This document shows positions 20,958-29,060 of a stretch of 64,000 nucleotides of DNA, in pieces. A program made the translations under genes and the position numbers. The notes beneath the pieces are model-generated. The model was not told where the DNA came from. It did no database searches and saw only the letters and a list, made by a program, of their open reading frames with translations. The stretch spans positions 248,001 through 312,000 of the forward strand of contig JAMLHA010000001.1 of NCBI GenBank assembly GCA_023957475.1, in the 5' to 3' direction. How positions within the stretch are numbered: the first letter of the stretch is position 1; each line of letters begins with the position of its first letter. Source of the DNA: Crocinitomicaceae bacterium (lineage in GTDB: Bacteria; Bacteroidota; Bacteroidia; Flavobacteriales_D; Crocinitomicaceae).

Positions 20958-22054
20958 TATTTATCTGCTATTTTTACTATTTCTGATACGATGTCCTTTG
21001 TTGCATTTGGTTTTCCTAATTGAGCGATGTTTTCGGCAAGTGTTTTTTGTTTTTCTACATCTTCAACTAACAAAATAGCCTCCGAGACTAATTTTTCTCT
21101 TGCTTCAATGTCTTTGACTAAAAGAGCTGCATTTTTATTGACTAAAGCCATAGCATTGTGTGTTTGATGGTCTTCGGCAACGTTTGGTGACGGTACCAAA
21201 ATGACAGGCTTATGAACCAAACATAATTCGGACACGGAAATAGCACCTGCACGAGAAATAATGGTGTCTGCCAATGCATAAGCTAAATCCATTCTGGAAA
21301 TAAACTGAGTTAAATGCACTCCCTGCAAATTTTTGTCTTTTAAGCGAGCACTTAAATCATCGTAATACAATTTGCCACATTGCCACAGTACTTGTATTCC
21401 CTTTTCTTGAAATTTGGTTAATCCTCCAATGATAGATTCGTTTAATGTTTTTGCACCAAGTGAGCCACCAATAATTAAAATGGTAGGTTTGGATTCGTCT
21501 AATTGGTAAAATTGAAAAGCTTCGTTTCTTTTACCGTTTATTTGAGTGACTTCAAATCGAACTGGGTTGCCTGTTAGGACGATTTTATCTTTTGGAAAGA
21601 ATTTTTCCATTCCTTCATACGCCACGCATAATTTGTTGGCTTTTTTAGCTAAAAGCATATTGGTTTTACCGGCAAATGAATTTTGTTCTTGCACCAATGT
21701 TGGGATACCCAATAAAGCTGCCATTTTTAAAGTTGGCCCAGAAGCGTATCCACCAACACCTATAACGATGTCAGGATTGAAGTTTTTAATTGTTTTGCGA
21801 GCAATTAAGAGGCTTTTGATAATTTTAAATGGAAGTACAAAGTTTTTTAAGGTTAACTTTCGTTGAAACCCGACAATTGGTAAACCTATAATTTTATAGC
21901 CAGCCTGAGGAACTTTTTCCATTTCCATTTTTCCCTCGGCACCAACAAAAAGAATATCAATTGAGGGAAATTGACGTTTTAACTCGTCAGCTATTGCCAC
22001 TGCTGGAAAAATATGTCCACCCGTACCACCTCCTGATATGATTACTTTTTTCAT
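20957..22054 (-). CDS. murG: UDP-GlcNAc transferase MurG
   Basis: A 365-residue GT28 transferase that adds GlcNAc to lipid I on the inner face of the membrane, producing lipid II. The N-terminal glycine loop SGGGTGGHIFPAVAIA (about 7-22) binds lipid I diphosphate. GVGGYASGPTL (about 98) and the donor-site segment ISRAGAISVSELCLVHKPVI (about 267-286) are present. Stop and start codons overlap those of its neighbours (1 bp with murC, 4 bp with ftsW). Confidence 0.97.
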   Translation of the reverse strand: MKKVIISGGGTGGHIFPAVAIADELKRQFPSIDILFVGAEGKMEMEKVPQAGYKIIGLPIVGFQRKLTLKNFVLPFKIIKSLLIARKTIKNFNPDIVIGVGGYASGPTLKMAALLGIPTLVQEQNSFAGKTNMLLAKKANKLCVAYEGMEKFFPKDKIVLTGNPVRFEVTQINGKRNEAFQFYQLDESKPTILIIGGSLGAKTLNESIIGGLTKFQEKGIQVLWQCGKLYYDDLSARLKDKNLQGVHLTQFISRMDLAYALADTIISRAGAISVSELCLVHKPVILVPSPNVAEDHQTHNAMALVNKNAALLVKDIEAREKLVSEAILLVEDVEKQKTLAENIAQLGKPNATKDIVSEIVKIADK

Positions 22055-23262
22055 GCTTCTGTATCTGTTGTTTTAGATGTTGCTTTGTTTTTTGATTGTT
22101 TTGCAGCTATGCTCTGAATCATTCCCAAGGAAATACACGTGACAATCATTGCAGAACCACCCATTGCCAATAAAGGCATGTTTTGACCAGTTACAGGAAA
22201 TACACCCGTACAAACAAGCATATTGACCGAAGCTTGGGTGAGAAATAGTATTCCGATACCCACGCATAGATAGGTTTCAAAAAGTGTTTCTGCCTTTAAC
22301 CCAATGCTTAATATCCGAAAAAGTAAAACCATGTAGATAAAGGCCAGTCCGATTGCCGATAAGAAACCGAATTCTTCCACAAAAGAAGAGTAATAAAAAT
22401 CAGCGTAGGCTTCTGGTAAATATTCTTTTAACTTTCCATCGCCAACACCTTGTCCAAAAATACCACCGTTGTATATTGCTAATTGAGCATTTACTACTTG
22501 AGCATTTTCTGCCACATTTTTTTCGGTATCGACTTTGTTTAATATTCGATTTTCCCAAGTGGTATATCGGGGTAAAATGTTTAATTCTGGTAAAGCTTTG
22601 TGGATGATAACGACTAAGAAAACAGCTCCAAACACAACGCCAAATATGGAAAATATGCGAGAAAATGGGAATTTTCCAACAAATAATAGAATTATCGACA
22701 GCATAAAAACAATTGCAGCTGTCGAAAAGTTATCCTTAAAGATCAGGGCGCAGACTAAGAATATTGGAAGAACAATTGGTACAAATCCTTCCTTCCAGTT
22801 CATGAAAACGTCTTTCTTTTTCACTAATAGGCGTGATAAATACATCAATAACGCAACTTTGGCGAAGTCGGATGCTTGGAAAGTTAGTCCAATAAACGGT
22901 ACTTTGATCCATCTTTTAGCATTGTTTACTTCACCCGGCATTAAAAGTGTCAGAAAGAGTAGTCCGATTCCTACAATAAACACAAATTTAGATATTTGAG
23001 AAAAATATTTTGGATCTCTTTTGTGCACCCAAAACATGACCACTAAACTGATTAGAATGTAAATAAAATGTTTGAATAAATAGCGAAAAGGAGTGCCACC
23101 TTCAACTTTTACGAGGATAGGCACAAAACTAAACACGGTTAAAAGCGAAAATGCCAATAAAATGAGTGTAATTATCCAAATCACACGATCTCCTTCTAAG
23201 AGATTGAGCAATCTTCTGGTAGAGAAAATGGTTGATGGAGTAATTACTTCGTCGTTTGCCAT
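22051..23262 (-). CDS. ftsW: SEDS glycan polymerase FtsW
   Basis: A 403-residue polytopic membrane protein with about ten hydrophobic segments. It belongs to the SEDS family, which polymerises lipid II into septal glycan with a partner PBP. Recognisable features are the extended periplasmic loop with GVGDGKLKEYLPEAYADF (about 268-285), where the catalytic region of the family lies, and the C-terminal PVTGQNMPLLAMGGSAM motif (about 354-370). An unrecognised gene starts the operon 3 bp upstream; murD, the usual neighbour, is absent. Confidence 0.95.
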   Translation of the reverse strand: MANDEVITPSTIFSTRRLLNLLEGDRVIWIITLILLAFSLLTVFSFVPILVKVEGGTPFRYLFKHFIYILISLVVMFWVHKRDPKYFSQISKFVFIVGIGLLFLTLLMPGEVNNAKRWIKVPFIGLTFQASDFAKVALLMYLSRLLVKKKDVFMNWKEGFVPIVLPIFLVCALIFKDNFSTAAIVFMLSIILLFVGKFPFSRIFSIFGVVFGAVFLVVIIHKALPELNILPRYTTWENRILNKVDTEKNVAENAQVVNAQLAIYNGGIFGQGVGDGKLKEYLPEAYADFYYSSFVEEFGFLSAIGLAFIYMVLLFRILSIGLKAETLFETYLCVGIGILFLTQASVNMLVCTGVFPVTGQNMPLLAMGGSAMIVTCISLGMIQSIAAKQSKNKATSKTTDTEA

Positions 23263-23265
23263 AAT

Positions 23266-23742
23266 TTACAATTGATTAATAGCTAAGAAATCAAAAAACT
23301 TTTTCTTATCGTGTTCAAATTCAGCTCCCTCACTACAGAAAAGAACCACTCCTCTGTTTAATTTGCAGTTTTCCAATTCATCCAATGTTTCAGCAACACT
23401 ATCGGCAATTATAACAGTTGCAATCGGTTTAAAAATGGTTAGATTAAAAGCGTGCAACTTATCATTATAAGCAAGCACAGCGTGTATGTTAGGTTTTAAA
23501 CTTGAATCATAATCCATTATTGACATAGCCAATGATGAAGGAGCAACAAGCACAACAGGAAATGGAAAAGCATGAATCGTAGGAGCGATTAAATGAATTT
23601 CAGGATTTGACCATGAAAAGACATCCATTCCCCATAATTTTCCATGCGGGCGAATAGATTCACTCATTGCTTGATTGAGTGCTTCTTTCCTTGTTTCCAA
23701 TAAATTACTTTCAGTTGCAGTTAGGTTTGTTTTCTTTTCCAT
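23266..23742 (-). CDS. unrecognised soluble protein heading the division cluster
   Basis: A 158-residue protein that I do not recognise. I use the ATG at 23742 (MEKKTNLTATESN), since the longer version relies on a TTG without support. It has no signal peptide or membrane segment. The pattern of short hydrophobic strands (HLIAPTIHAFPFPVVLVAP, NIHAVLAYND, IATVIIADS, RGVVLFCSEG) alternating with charged helices suggests a small alpha/beta fold. It lies 3 bp before ftsW, so it is co-transcribed with the division genes, in the position where murD is found in related clusters. It shows no Mur-ligase ATP loop. Confidence 0.75.
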   Translation of the reverse strand: MEKKTNLTATESNLLETRKEALNQAMSESIRPHGKLWGMDVFSWSNPEIHLIAPTIHAFPFPVVLVAPSSLAMSIMDYDSSLKPNIHAVLAYNDKLHAFNLTIFKPIATVIIADSVAETLDELENCKLNRGVVLFCSEGAEFEHDKKKFFDFLAINQL

Positions 23743-23930
23743 ACGAATCTTTTGACGATTAACAAACAAAAATAAATGATATGGAGGTTCAGTTTAAAGC
23801 ATGTTACAATTGATTATGAACATACGTATGGTAATAACGTGAGTTCGATTAAAAAGACTATTTGAAACTTGTTGTGTATTTATATCATTCAAAATATTTT
23901 TATTCAAACAAAAATGATTAATTTTATAGT

Positions 23931-25322
23931 ATGAATGAGCAACGGCAGATTTTTACGCTACGGCAGGTGGTTTCTTCAATTCGGAAAACAATTGAGGAAC
24001 GCTATCAACGTACGTATTGGATAAAAGCCGAAATGCACAAACTAAATTTGTATCCGAGTGGTCATGCTTTTCCTGAATTGGTTCACAAAGAAGATGGTAA
24101 AATTGTGGCGCAAATGAATGCGTCGATTTGGAAGCATAACCTACAAAAAATCAACCAGCAATTTGTACAAGTATTGAAAGAACCGGTAAAAGAAGGTACA
24201 ACACTGCTATTGTTGGCAAGAGTTTCTTTTTCTGAAACCTATGGAATTAGTTTACAAATTTTAGACATTGATCCAAGTTATACACTGGGAGAATTGCAAC
24301 GTGAACGCCAAGAAACGCTCTTGCGATTGCAAAAGGAAGGCTTGTTGAATAAAAATCAACTAGTTTCTTTTCCATTGTTGCCTCAACGAATAGCCATTAT
24401 ATCAGCAGATACAAGCAAGGGTTTATCGGATTTTATGAAAGTACTGAATCAAAATCAGTTTGGTTATTGCTTTTTTACGCATCTGTTTTTTGCCTATCTA
24501 CAAGGTGATGTTGCCGTAACTTCTATTTCCAATCAATTACTAGCAATTGAGAAAGTAAAACACCATTTTGACATTGTTGTGATTGTTCGAGGTGGCGGTG
24601 GAGAGGTTGGTTTGTCGTGCTACAACAATTATGAACTTTGCAAAGCGATTGCCAATTGTTCGCTTCCTGTTTTAACGGGTATTGGGCATTCAACCAATCT
24701 AACCGTTGCAGAAATGATTGCTTATAGAAATGCAATTACCCCAACAGAATTGGGTGAATACTTATTGCAAGTCTTTCATGAATTTAGCGTACCAGTTGAA
24801 CGAGCGGTAGAAAAATTAAAGCAATTGCCAAAATTGATTTTAGAACAAAATAACCTCGTTTTTAATCAATCGGTTAAACAATTAAAATTAAATGTTCAAA
24901 ACAATCTGTTAACACACCACAATAAATGGCAAGTGATTAGTCGAAAATTGAATTCACGGACGGAATTATCCATTCAGCGACAACAGGAGCGATTGGGATT
25001 TTTAAAACAAAATCTATCTAATTTTTCAAAAAGATTGTTTGTTGAAAAGCAAAATTACCTCAACGATGCCGCATTGTTTTTAAAGCAAAACACATCAAAA
25101 CTCCTTCAAAAAGAAGGTGATGAAATTGTGGTGTTGCAAAGACATGTTCAATTGCTTGATCCAAAAAATGTATTGAAAAGAGGGTATAGTATTGCCCGAT
25201 TCAACAACAAAACGATTCAAGCTGGAAATCTCCCAAAAGAACATGAACAAATTGAAATAGAAACCTATCATTACACAATAGCGGCTGTGTCAACGGCTAT
25301 AAAAGAAAATAAAAAAGAATAA
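23931..25322 (+). CDS. xseA: exodeoxyribonuclease VII large subunit
   Basis: A 463-residue large subunit of the ssDNA nuclease involved in mismatch repair and recombination. An N-terminal OB fold (about 5-105, with YWIKAEMHKLNLYPSGHAFP) is followed by the catalytic domain with AIISADTSKGLSDF, IVRGGGGEVGLSCYNNYE (about 221-238), TGIGHSTNLTVAE and the C-terminal KRGYSIARF. Long coiled-coil helices (about 290-400) mediate assembly with XseB. Length is slightly above the family norm. xseB follows after 8 bp. Confidence 0.95.
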   Translation: MNEQRQIFTLRQVVSSIRKTIEERYQRTYWIKAEMHKLNLYPSGHAFPELVHKEDGKIVAQMNASIWKHNLQKINQQFVQVLKEPVKEGTTLLLLARVSFSETYGISLQILDIDPSYTLGELQRERQETLLRLQKEGLLNKNQLVSFPLLPQRIAIISADTSKGLSDFMKVLNQNQFGYCFFTHLFFAYLQGDVAVTSISNQLLAIEKVKHHFDIVVIVRGGGGEVGLSCYNNYELCKAIANCSLPVLTGIGHSTNLTVAEMIAYRNAITPTELGEYLLQVFHEFSVPVERAVEKLKQLPKLILEQNNLVFNQSVKQLKLNVQNNLLTHHNKWQVISRKLNSRTELSIQRQQERLGFLKQNLSNFSKRLFVEKQNYLNDAALFLKQNTSKLLQKEGDEIVVLQRHVQLLDPKNVLKRGYSIARFNNKTIQAGNLPKEHEQIEIETYHYTIAAVSTAIKENKKE

Positions 25323-25330
25323 TTTATCCC

Positions 25331-25528
25331 ATGGCAGAAGAAATAAAATATACCGAAGCATTTGAAGAATTGCAACAAATAGTTGCCGATTTAGAAGATG
25401 GAGAAATCTCCGTTGACGAGTTATCAATCAAAATTAAAAGAGCTTCTGAATTGATTAAAATTTGCAAGAAAAAATTGGTTTCAACAGAAGAAGATGTGAA
25501 TCAAATTTTGAAGGAATTGGAGGAATAG
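25331..25528 (+). CDS. xseB: exodeoxyribonuclease VII small subunit
   Basis: A 65-residue all-helical protein with the XseB pattern (TEAFEELQQIVADLEDGEIS followed by a second helix with KRASELIKICKKKL). Several copies bind each XseA to make active exonuclease VII. Its ATG is 8 bp after the xseA stop, so the pair is an operon. A cloverleaf-like palindromic repeat begins about 10 bp after the stop and could act as a transcript 3' end. Confidence 0.93.
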   Translation: MAEEIKYTEAFEELQQIVADLEDGEISVDELSIKIKRASELIKICKKKLVSTEEDVNQILKELEE

Positions 25529-25538
25529 CTGGAGCCGT

Positions 25539-25621
25539 TATTTTTTCAAAGGTGTCGCTCCTACGGAGCACAGGTTTTGATCTTTTTAGTCCCAGAGGGA
25601 CGAGACCTTTGTAGAAAAATA
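25539..25621. repeat. cloverleaf-like palindromic repeat (REP-type)
   Basis: An outer stem (CAAAGGTGTC 25547-25556 with GAGACCTTTG 25602-25611, one mismatch) encloses two perfect small hairpins: GCTCC-TAC-GGAGC (25557-25569) and GTCCC-AGA-GGGAC (25589-25601). They are separated by a T-rich linker. TATTTTT (25539-25545) and AAAAATA (25615-25621) extend the outer arms. The shape is a three-way junction in either strand. I recall very similar sequences dispersed in other Bacteroidota genomes, but cannot verify that here. It lies between convergent genes, as REP elements usually do. Confidence 0.7.
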
Positions 25622-25648
25622 GTCTAAAAAACAACCCTATTCCTTAAT

Positions 25649-26884
25649 TTAATTTTTAACATCCTTGTTCTTTTCCATTATCCATTTTGATAGGTAACGT
25701 GTGCTCATCAATGAATGGTGTTGAACAATTTGTGAAAAATAGTTTTGCTGTCGAATGGTTGAAACATTTTCCAGTAAATGACGTATAACTAAAATAAAAG
25801 CATCTTGATAATCAAGTTGATTAAAATGGGTTTTTAGCAGTTCAAAACCTTTCTTTTGAAAAGCGAGCCATTTTTCTTTGTTGGTGTACAAAGCAAGTGC
25901 CTTTTGTGCAAATTCATCCCAATCATCAGCAATGCAATCATTCCAAGAATGATCCAAAAACAAGCCTTCTGCCCCAATTGATGTGGTGATAAACGGAACT
26001 CCTTGCTCCATTGATTCAATGATTTTTCCTTTAATTCCTGCACCAAATTGTAGAGGCGCTAAACTTATTTTAATAGGTGAGTAGATTGCCTCGATAGATT
26101 TTACATGACCTGCAATAGCTACCTTTTTTGCCATATCGGAATATCCCGATATGGTGTGGTCTTGATAAGCGCCAACAATCGTTAACTGTGTGTTTGTCAG
26201 CTCCTTACTTATTTTCTCCCACAACCCTTTCTTTAACAACACATTGATGGCATCTGCATTTGGTTCGTGTTTGTAATTACCAATAAATAAAAAATCTTTT
26301 TTATTGTCAAAGTCTATTGACTTATGCGTTGCTTCACAAAAAATAGGTAAATAATAAAGCAATGATTTTGGTAGTTGCATTTCAGTTGTCAGCAATTCCA
26401 TTTCGAACGGAGAAATAACAAGCGTTAAATCGCACCGGTAAATGGATGCCAATTCACGCATTGTATCTTTGTTGTGAAAATTCAACGATTCAATTTGATT
26501 GGCAATTTGATTGTTTTGTTTGACAAATTCATGTCGTGTTCTTCTGAGGAAATGCAAATCCTCTGAATCGAGTATTCTTAGTGCATTCGGGCATTGCTCA
26601 ATGATTCTCCAACCATACTGTTCTTCCGTTAAAAATCGATCAAAAATGACGATAGCAGGGTTCAATGACGAAAAAAATGCGTCAATTGCATCATCATTTA
26701 AAACGATAGTATGCGTTGTGATGTTAAAATTGGAAAAATCTATTTCGTTACCTGTTAATTGATTGGCACAAGCAAAGTGTATTTCGCCGATGGATGAAAA
26801 AAGCTCAATCAACTGCAACATTCTTCTTCCTGCAGCAGAAGAGGAAGGTTCTGGCCATACTTTTCCAATGATTAAAACTTTCAT
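25649..26884 (-). CDS. glycosyltransferase, GT4-like (GT-B fold)
   Basis: A 411-residue protein. The start is set at the ATG 26884 (MKVLIIGKVWPEPSSSAAG), giving a classic GT-B N-terminus; the longer frame uses a non-ATG start and adds an unlikely Cys/aromatic leader. The second Rossmann half has LFIGNYKHEPNADAINVLLK (about 214-233), TIVGAYQD, and the donor-binding end APLQFGAGIKGKIIESMEQG (about 292-311), which is characteristic of GT4/GT1 families. The acceptor is unknown; surface polysaccharide or protein glycosylation is plausible. It diverges from the thioesterase gene with 54 bp between starts. Confidence 0.88.
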   Translation of the reverse strand: MKVLIIGKVWPEPSSSAAGRRMLQLIELFSSIGEIHFACANQLTGNEIDFSNFNITTHTIVLNDDAIDAFFSSLNPAIVIFDRFLTEEQYGWRIIEQCPNALRILDSEDLHFLRRTRHEFVKQNNQIANQIESLNFHNKDTMRELASIYRCDLTLVISPFEMELLTTEMQLPKSLLYYLPIFCEATHKSIDFDNKKDFLFIGNYKHEPNADAINVLLKKGLWEKISKELTNTQLTIVGAYQDHTISGYSDMAKKVAIAGHVKSIEAIYSPIKISLAPLQFGAGIKGKIIESMEQGVPFITTSIGAEGLFLDHSWNDCIADDWDEFAQKALALYTNKEKWLAFQKKGFELLKTHFNQLDYQDAFILVIRHLLENVSTIRQQNYFSQIVQHHSLMSTRYLSKWIMEKNKDVKN

Positions 26885-26915
26885 ATCAAATCGAATGAGA
26901 ATACAAAAATAGCAA

Positions 26916-26923
26916 TACCTTTG
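26916..26923 (+). promoter_or_regulatory. putative -7 element of thioesterase promoter
   Basis: TACCTTTG matches TAnnTTTG and ends 15 bp before the ATG at 26939, implying a very short 5' leader. It also shows that a frame starting at TTG 26921 cannot be the translated form. No -33 TTTG is obvious. Confidence 0.55.
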
Positions 26924-26938
26924 TTTAAAAAATCGAGA

Positions 26939-27340
26939 ATGCAATTAATAAATAAAAAAATAGTGTTAACAATGGATATTGGTGTTCATGGTAATTTGTT
27001 TGGAGGAACACTCATGTCATGGATTGATGAAGCTGCAGGATCATTTGCAACAGAATATTGTATGACACCCCACATGGTGACATTAAAAGTTGGTGAATTG
27101 TTGTTCAAAAAACCACTAAAAGTTGGAAACCACGTGCGATTGTATGGAGATGTAACAGCCATTGGCACTACTTCGATTACAATGAATATTGAAGCTCGAA
27201 AACTAAATGTTTACAGTGGAGAAGAAGTAGTAGTTTGCACAACTTCCATTACGTATGTGCAAATAGATGATGATGGAAATCCAATCAGCATTCGCAAAAG
27301 TGTAAAAGAAAAATTTGCGAGTGGGATAACGTGTGGGTAA
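26939..27340 (+). CDS. acyl-CoA thioesterase, hotdog fold (YciA-like)
   Basis: A 133-residue hotdog-fold thioesterase. The start is the ATG at 26939 (MQLINKKIV). The active-site segment GNLFGGTLMSWIDEAAG (about residues 18-34) with its Asp and the strand VGNHVRLYGDVTAIGTTSI match the YciA/BFIT acyl-CoA hydrolase group. It cleaves acyl-CoA thioesters in the cytoplasm; chain-length preference cannot be read. The gene appears to stand alone with its own promoter. Confidence 0.88.
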   Translation: MQLINKKIVLTMDIGVHGNLFGGTLMSWIDEAAGSFATEYCMTPHMVTLKVGELLFKKPLKVGNHVRLYGDVTAIGTTSITMNIEARKLNVYSGEEVVVCTTSITYVQIDDDGNPISIRKSVKEKFASGITCG

Positions 27341-27494
27341 GAATGTTTTTCCTGTTAATTAGTTACTTGATTAAATTAATTTAAAAAGATTAAAAGTTCT
27401 TTTGAGGTAAGTTCAATTAATAAATGCGACAAATGGTCACACAAAAACCGAAGTTTTGAATCTACTAATTGCTGAAATTTAAAAACACAACCCC

Positions 27495-27710
27495 ATGAAT
27501 CTCACCAATTCTCAATTTATCCTATTCAAAACCGAAGACGAAAAAATTTCTGTAGATGTTCGTATGAACGATGATCGTTTGAAAAATTTGGGTGGTGGCG
27601 GTTATTGGAAAGAATTATTGCAACGCATACAAGATATTCGTGCTTCGGAAAAAGTGTTTTATCATCATGTTAACAAAATAAGTGGGAAAACTTCTTTTGT
27701 TGTGCAATAA
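27495..27710 (+). pseudogene. relic of a RhuM-family gene, internally deleted
   Basis: Only 71 codons. Residues 6-27 (SQFILFKTEDEKISVDVRM) match my recollection of the N-terminus of RhuM/virulence-RhuM proteins (typically about 330 residues). Residues 28-65 (DRLKNLGGGGYWKELLQR then IQDIRASEKVFYHHV) match the stretch that in full-length members lies roughly 130-140 residues later. The middle, including the putative helix-turn-helix, and the whole C-terminal half are missing. The frame is kept by the deletion, so a short peptide could still be made. The family has no settled function; it is often found on genomic islands. Confidence 0.72.
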
Positions 27711-27787
27711 TCGTTTTTTAGAAAACGTTATTTTAGCTACCAATAAAAACTATTTATCGTAAAAGGTAATTAGACAAATAGTAGAAA

Positions 27788-28684
27788 ATGAAATTTATTC
27801 TTAGTTTATTGCTTGTTGTTGGATTGGTGTTTTCCGGATCAGGGCAACGTAATTTGGTACCTGGTAAAGGAAAAACTAAAAAAGATTTTTTTGGTGGAGA
27901 AGCTGATTTTAAGGAATACAGACCTTTTGGTTTGCAATTGTCTGCTGGACCAACATTTACCATTCCAACTCGTCCGCGACCAATTACAAGCGACTTTATA
28001 ACTCCAGGAGGTGTTTTTCAACGAACGACTACTCCAAAAGGAATTCCAGGGGTATTGGTAGAGGTGGGAATGATTCATTTTCCAACAAAACGTTCCAAAT
28101 TATCACAAAAACTGAAATATATTTTTGTTTCTTACATCGATTGGGGAATCGGTTTTAAAATGTTGAATGGAACAGAAACAACGCGATTTACTAAATTAGA
28201 CCCAATTAGTGGTAGTGAAATTTCTACTGAAGAACAATCAGGAGTGTTTAACAATCTATTTGTTACAGCAAGAGTGGCTGTTCACAAGAATTTCTACATC
28301 GGAAAAAAATACTTTATCGATAATGGATTTGGGGTGAACGTTGATTTTAATTTTAATAGAAAACCAACAGGATACACGCCTTGGGTAGAAAATACAGGAA
28401 CAACTACTCATTATTTTCATCAACCACTAATGGCACATATTCACTATGAACTGGGGTTTGGCTTTCGATTGAGTCGTAGAAGTATGTTGATTCCTTCTGT
28501 TCAAGTGCCCATTTTTGGGTTGTATGAATGGAGAAAAGGCGCATCCGATTTTAAATGGTTTGATTCCAATTACTACCCAATGTCGGTGAAGTTGAAATGG
28601 ACTTATTTGTTTGAGAAAAAAGTAAAAGGTTGCGCGCCTGCTCGTGTAAACGACCAAGATAAAAACACCATGAAAAATCAGTGA
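27788..28684 (+). CDS. probable outer-membrane beta-barrel protein
   Basis: A 298-residue exported protein with a signal peptide (MKFILSLLLVVGLVFSGSGQ). After a short basic segment it shows repeated amphipathic beta-strands with aromatic girdles (FGLQLSAGPTFTIP, YIFVSYIDWGIGFKML, HIHYELGFGFRLSRRSMLIP, MSVKLKWTYLFEK), typical of 8-12 stranded outer-membrane barrels of the Bacteroidota. It ends with a polar tail rather than the classical terminal aromatic, which is a little unusual. No specific family is recognised. Its stop overlaps the ATG of the next gene (TGATG). Confidence 0.72.
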   Translation: MKFILSLLLVVGLVFSGSGQRNLVPGKGKTKKDFFGGEADFKEYRPFGLQLSAGPTFTIPTRPRPITSDFITPGGVFQRTTTPKGIPGVLVEVGMIHFPTKRSKLSQKLKYIFVSYIDWGIGFKMLNGTETTRFTKLDPISGSEISTEEQSGVFNNLFVTARVAVHKNFYIGKKYFIDNGFGVNVDFNFNRKPTGYTPWVENTGTTTHYFHQPLMAHIHYELGFGFRLSRRSMLIPSVQVPIFGLYEWRKGASDFKWFDSNYYPMSVKLKWTYLFEKKVKGCAPARVNDQDKNTMKNQ

Positions 28685-29034
28685 TGAAACGTATTTATTT
28701 TTTAAAAACCTGCTCTACCAATCAGCGTATAGTAAAAGAACTGAATACGGTTGGTTTTGAACTCATCAATATCAAAGAGCAAAATATTGATGCTTCTACA
28801 CTTGATTGGTTGGCTAAAAAAGTTGGTTCTTATGAGGCTTTGTTTTCAAAAAAGTCTGTAAAGTATAAAACTTTAGGACTGAATGAAAAACAACTTTCAG
28901 AGCAAGACTTTAGAAAGTGGATATTGGACGAATATACGTTTTTAAAACGCCCTTTCATACTCAACAACGACGAAGTATTTATTGGTAATTCAAAAGAAAC
29001 TGTTGAAGCTGCAAAATTGTCGTTGAATAAATAA
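28684..29034 (+). CDS. ArsC/Spx-family thioredoxin-fold protein
   Basis: A 116-residue protein of the arsenate reductase/Spx/YffB family. A single N-terminal Cys sits in FLKTCSTNQRIV (about residue 9), so a CXXC redox pair is missing and the protein resembles ArsC/YffB rather than Spx. The family-typical LNEKQLSEQDFRKWI and RPFILNNDEVFIGNS segments follow. The substrate may be arsenate with glutathione or a thiol partner, but no ars genes surround it. The ATG at 28684 overlaps the upstream stop; a GTG one codon earlier is also possible. Confidence 0.82.
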   Translation: MKRIYFLKTCSTNQRIVKELNTVGFELINIKEQNIDASTLDWLAKKVGSYEALFSKKSVKYKTLGLNEKQLSEQDFRKWILDEYTFLKRPFILNNDEVFIGNSKETVEAAKLSLNK

Positions 29035-29060
29035 CGATATTTGCGACTTTAAAAATCCGA

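Noticed and set aside
23821-23830. Perfect 10-bp palindrome CATACGTATG upstream of xseA
   Set aside because: Short AT-rich palindromes like this are expected by chance; there is no second copy or known operator match.
26921-26938. Extended thioesterase start at TTG
   Set aside because: The TTG is part of the TACCTTTG promoter box; the ATG at 26939 gives a normal family N-terminus.
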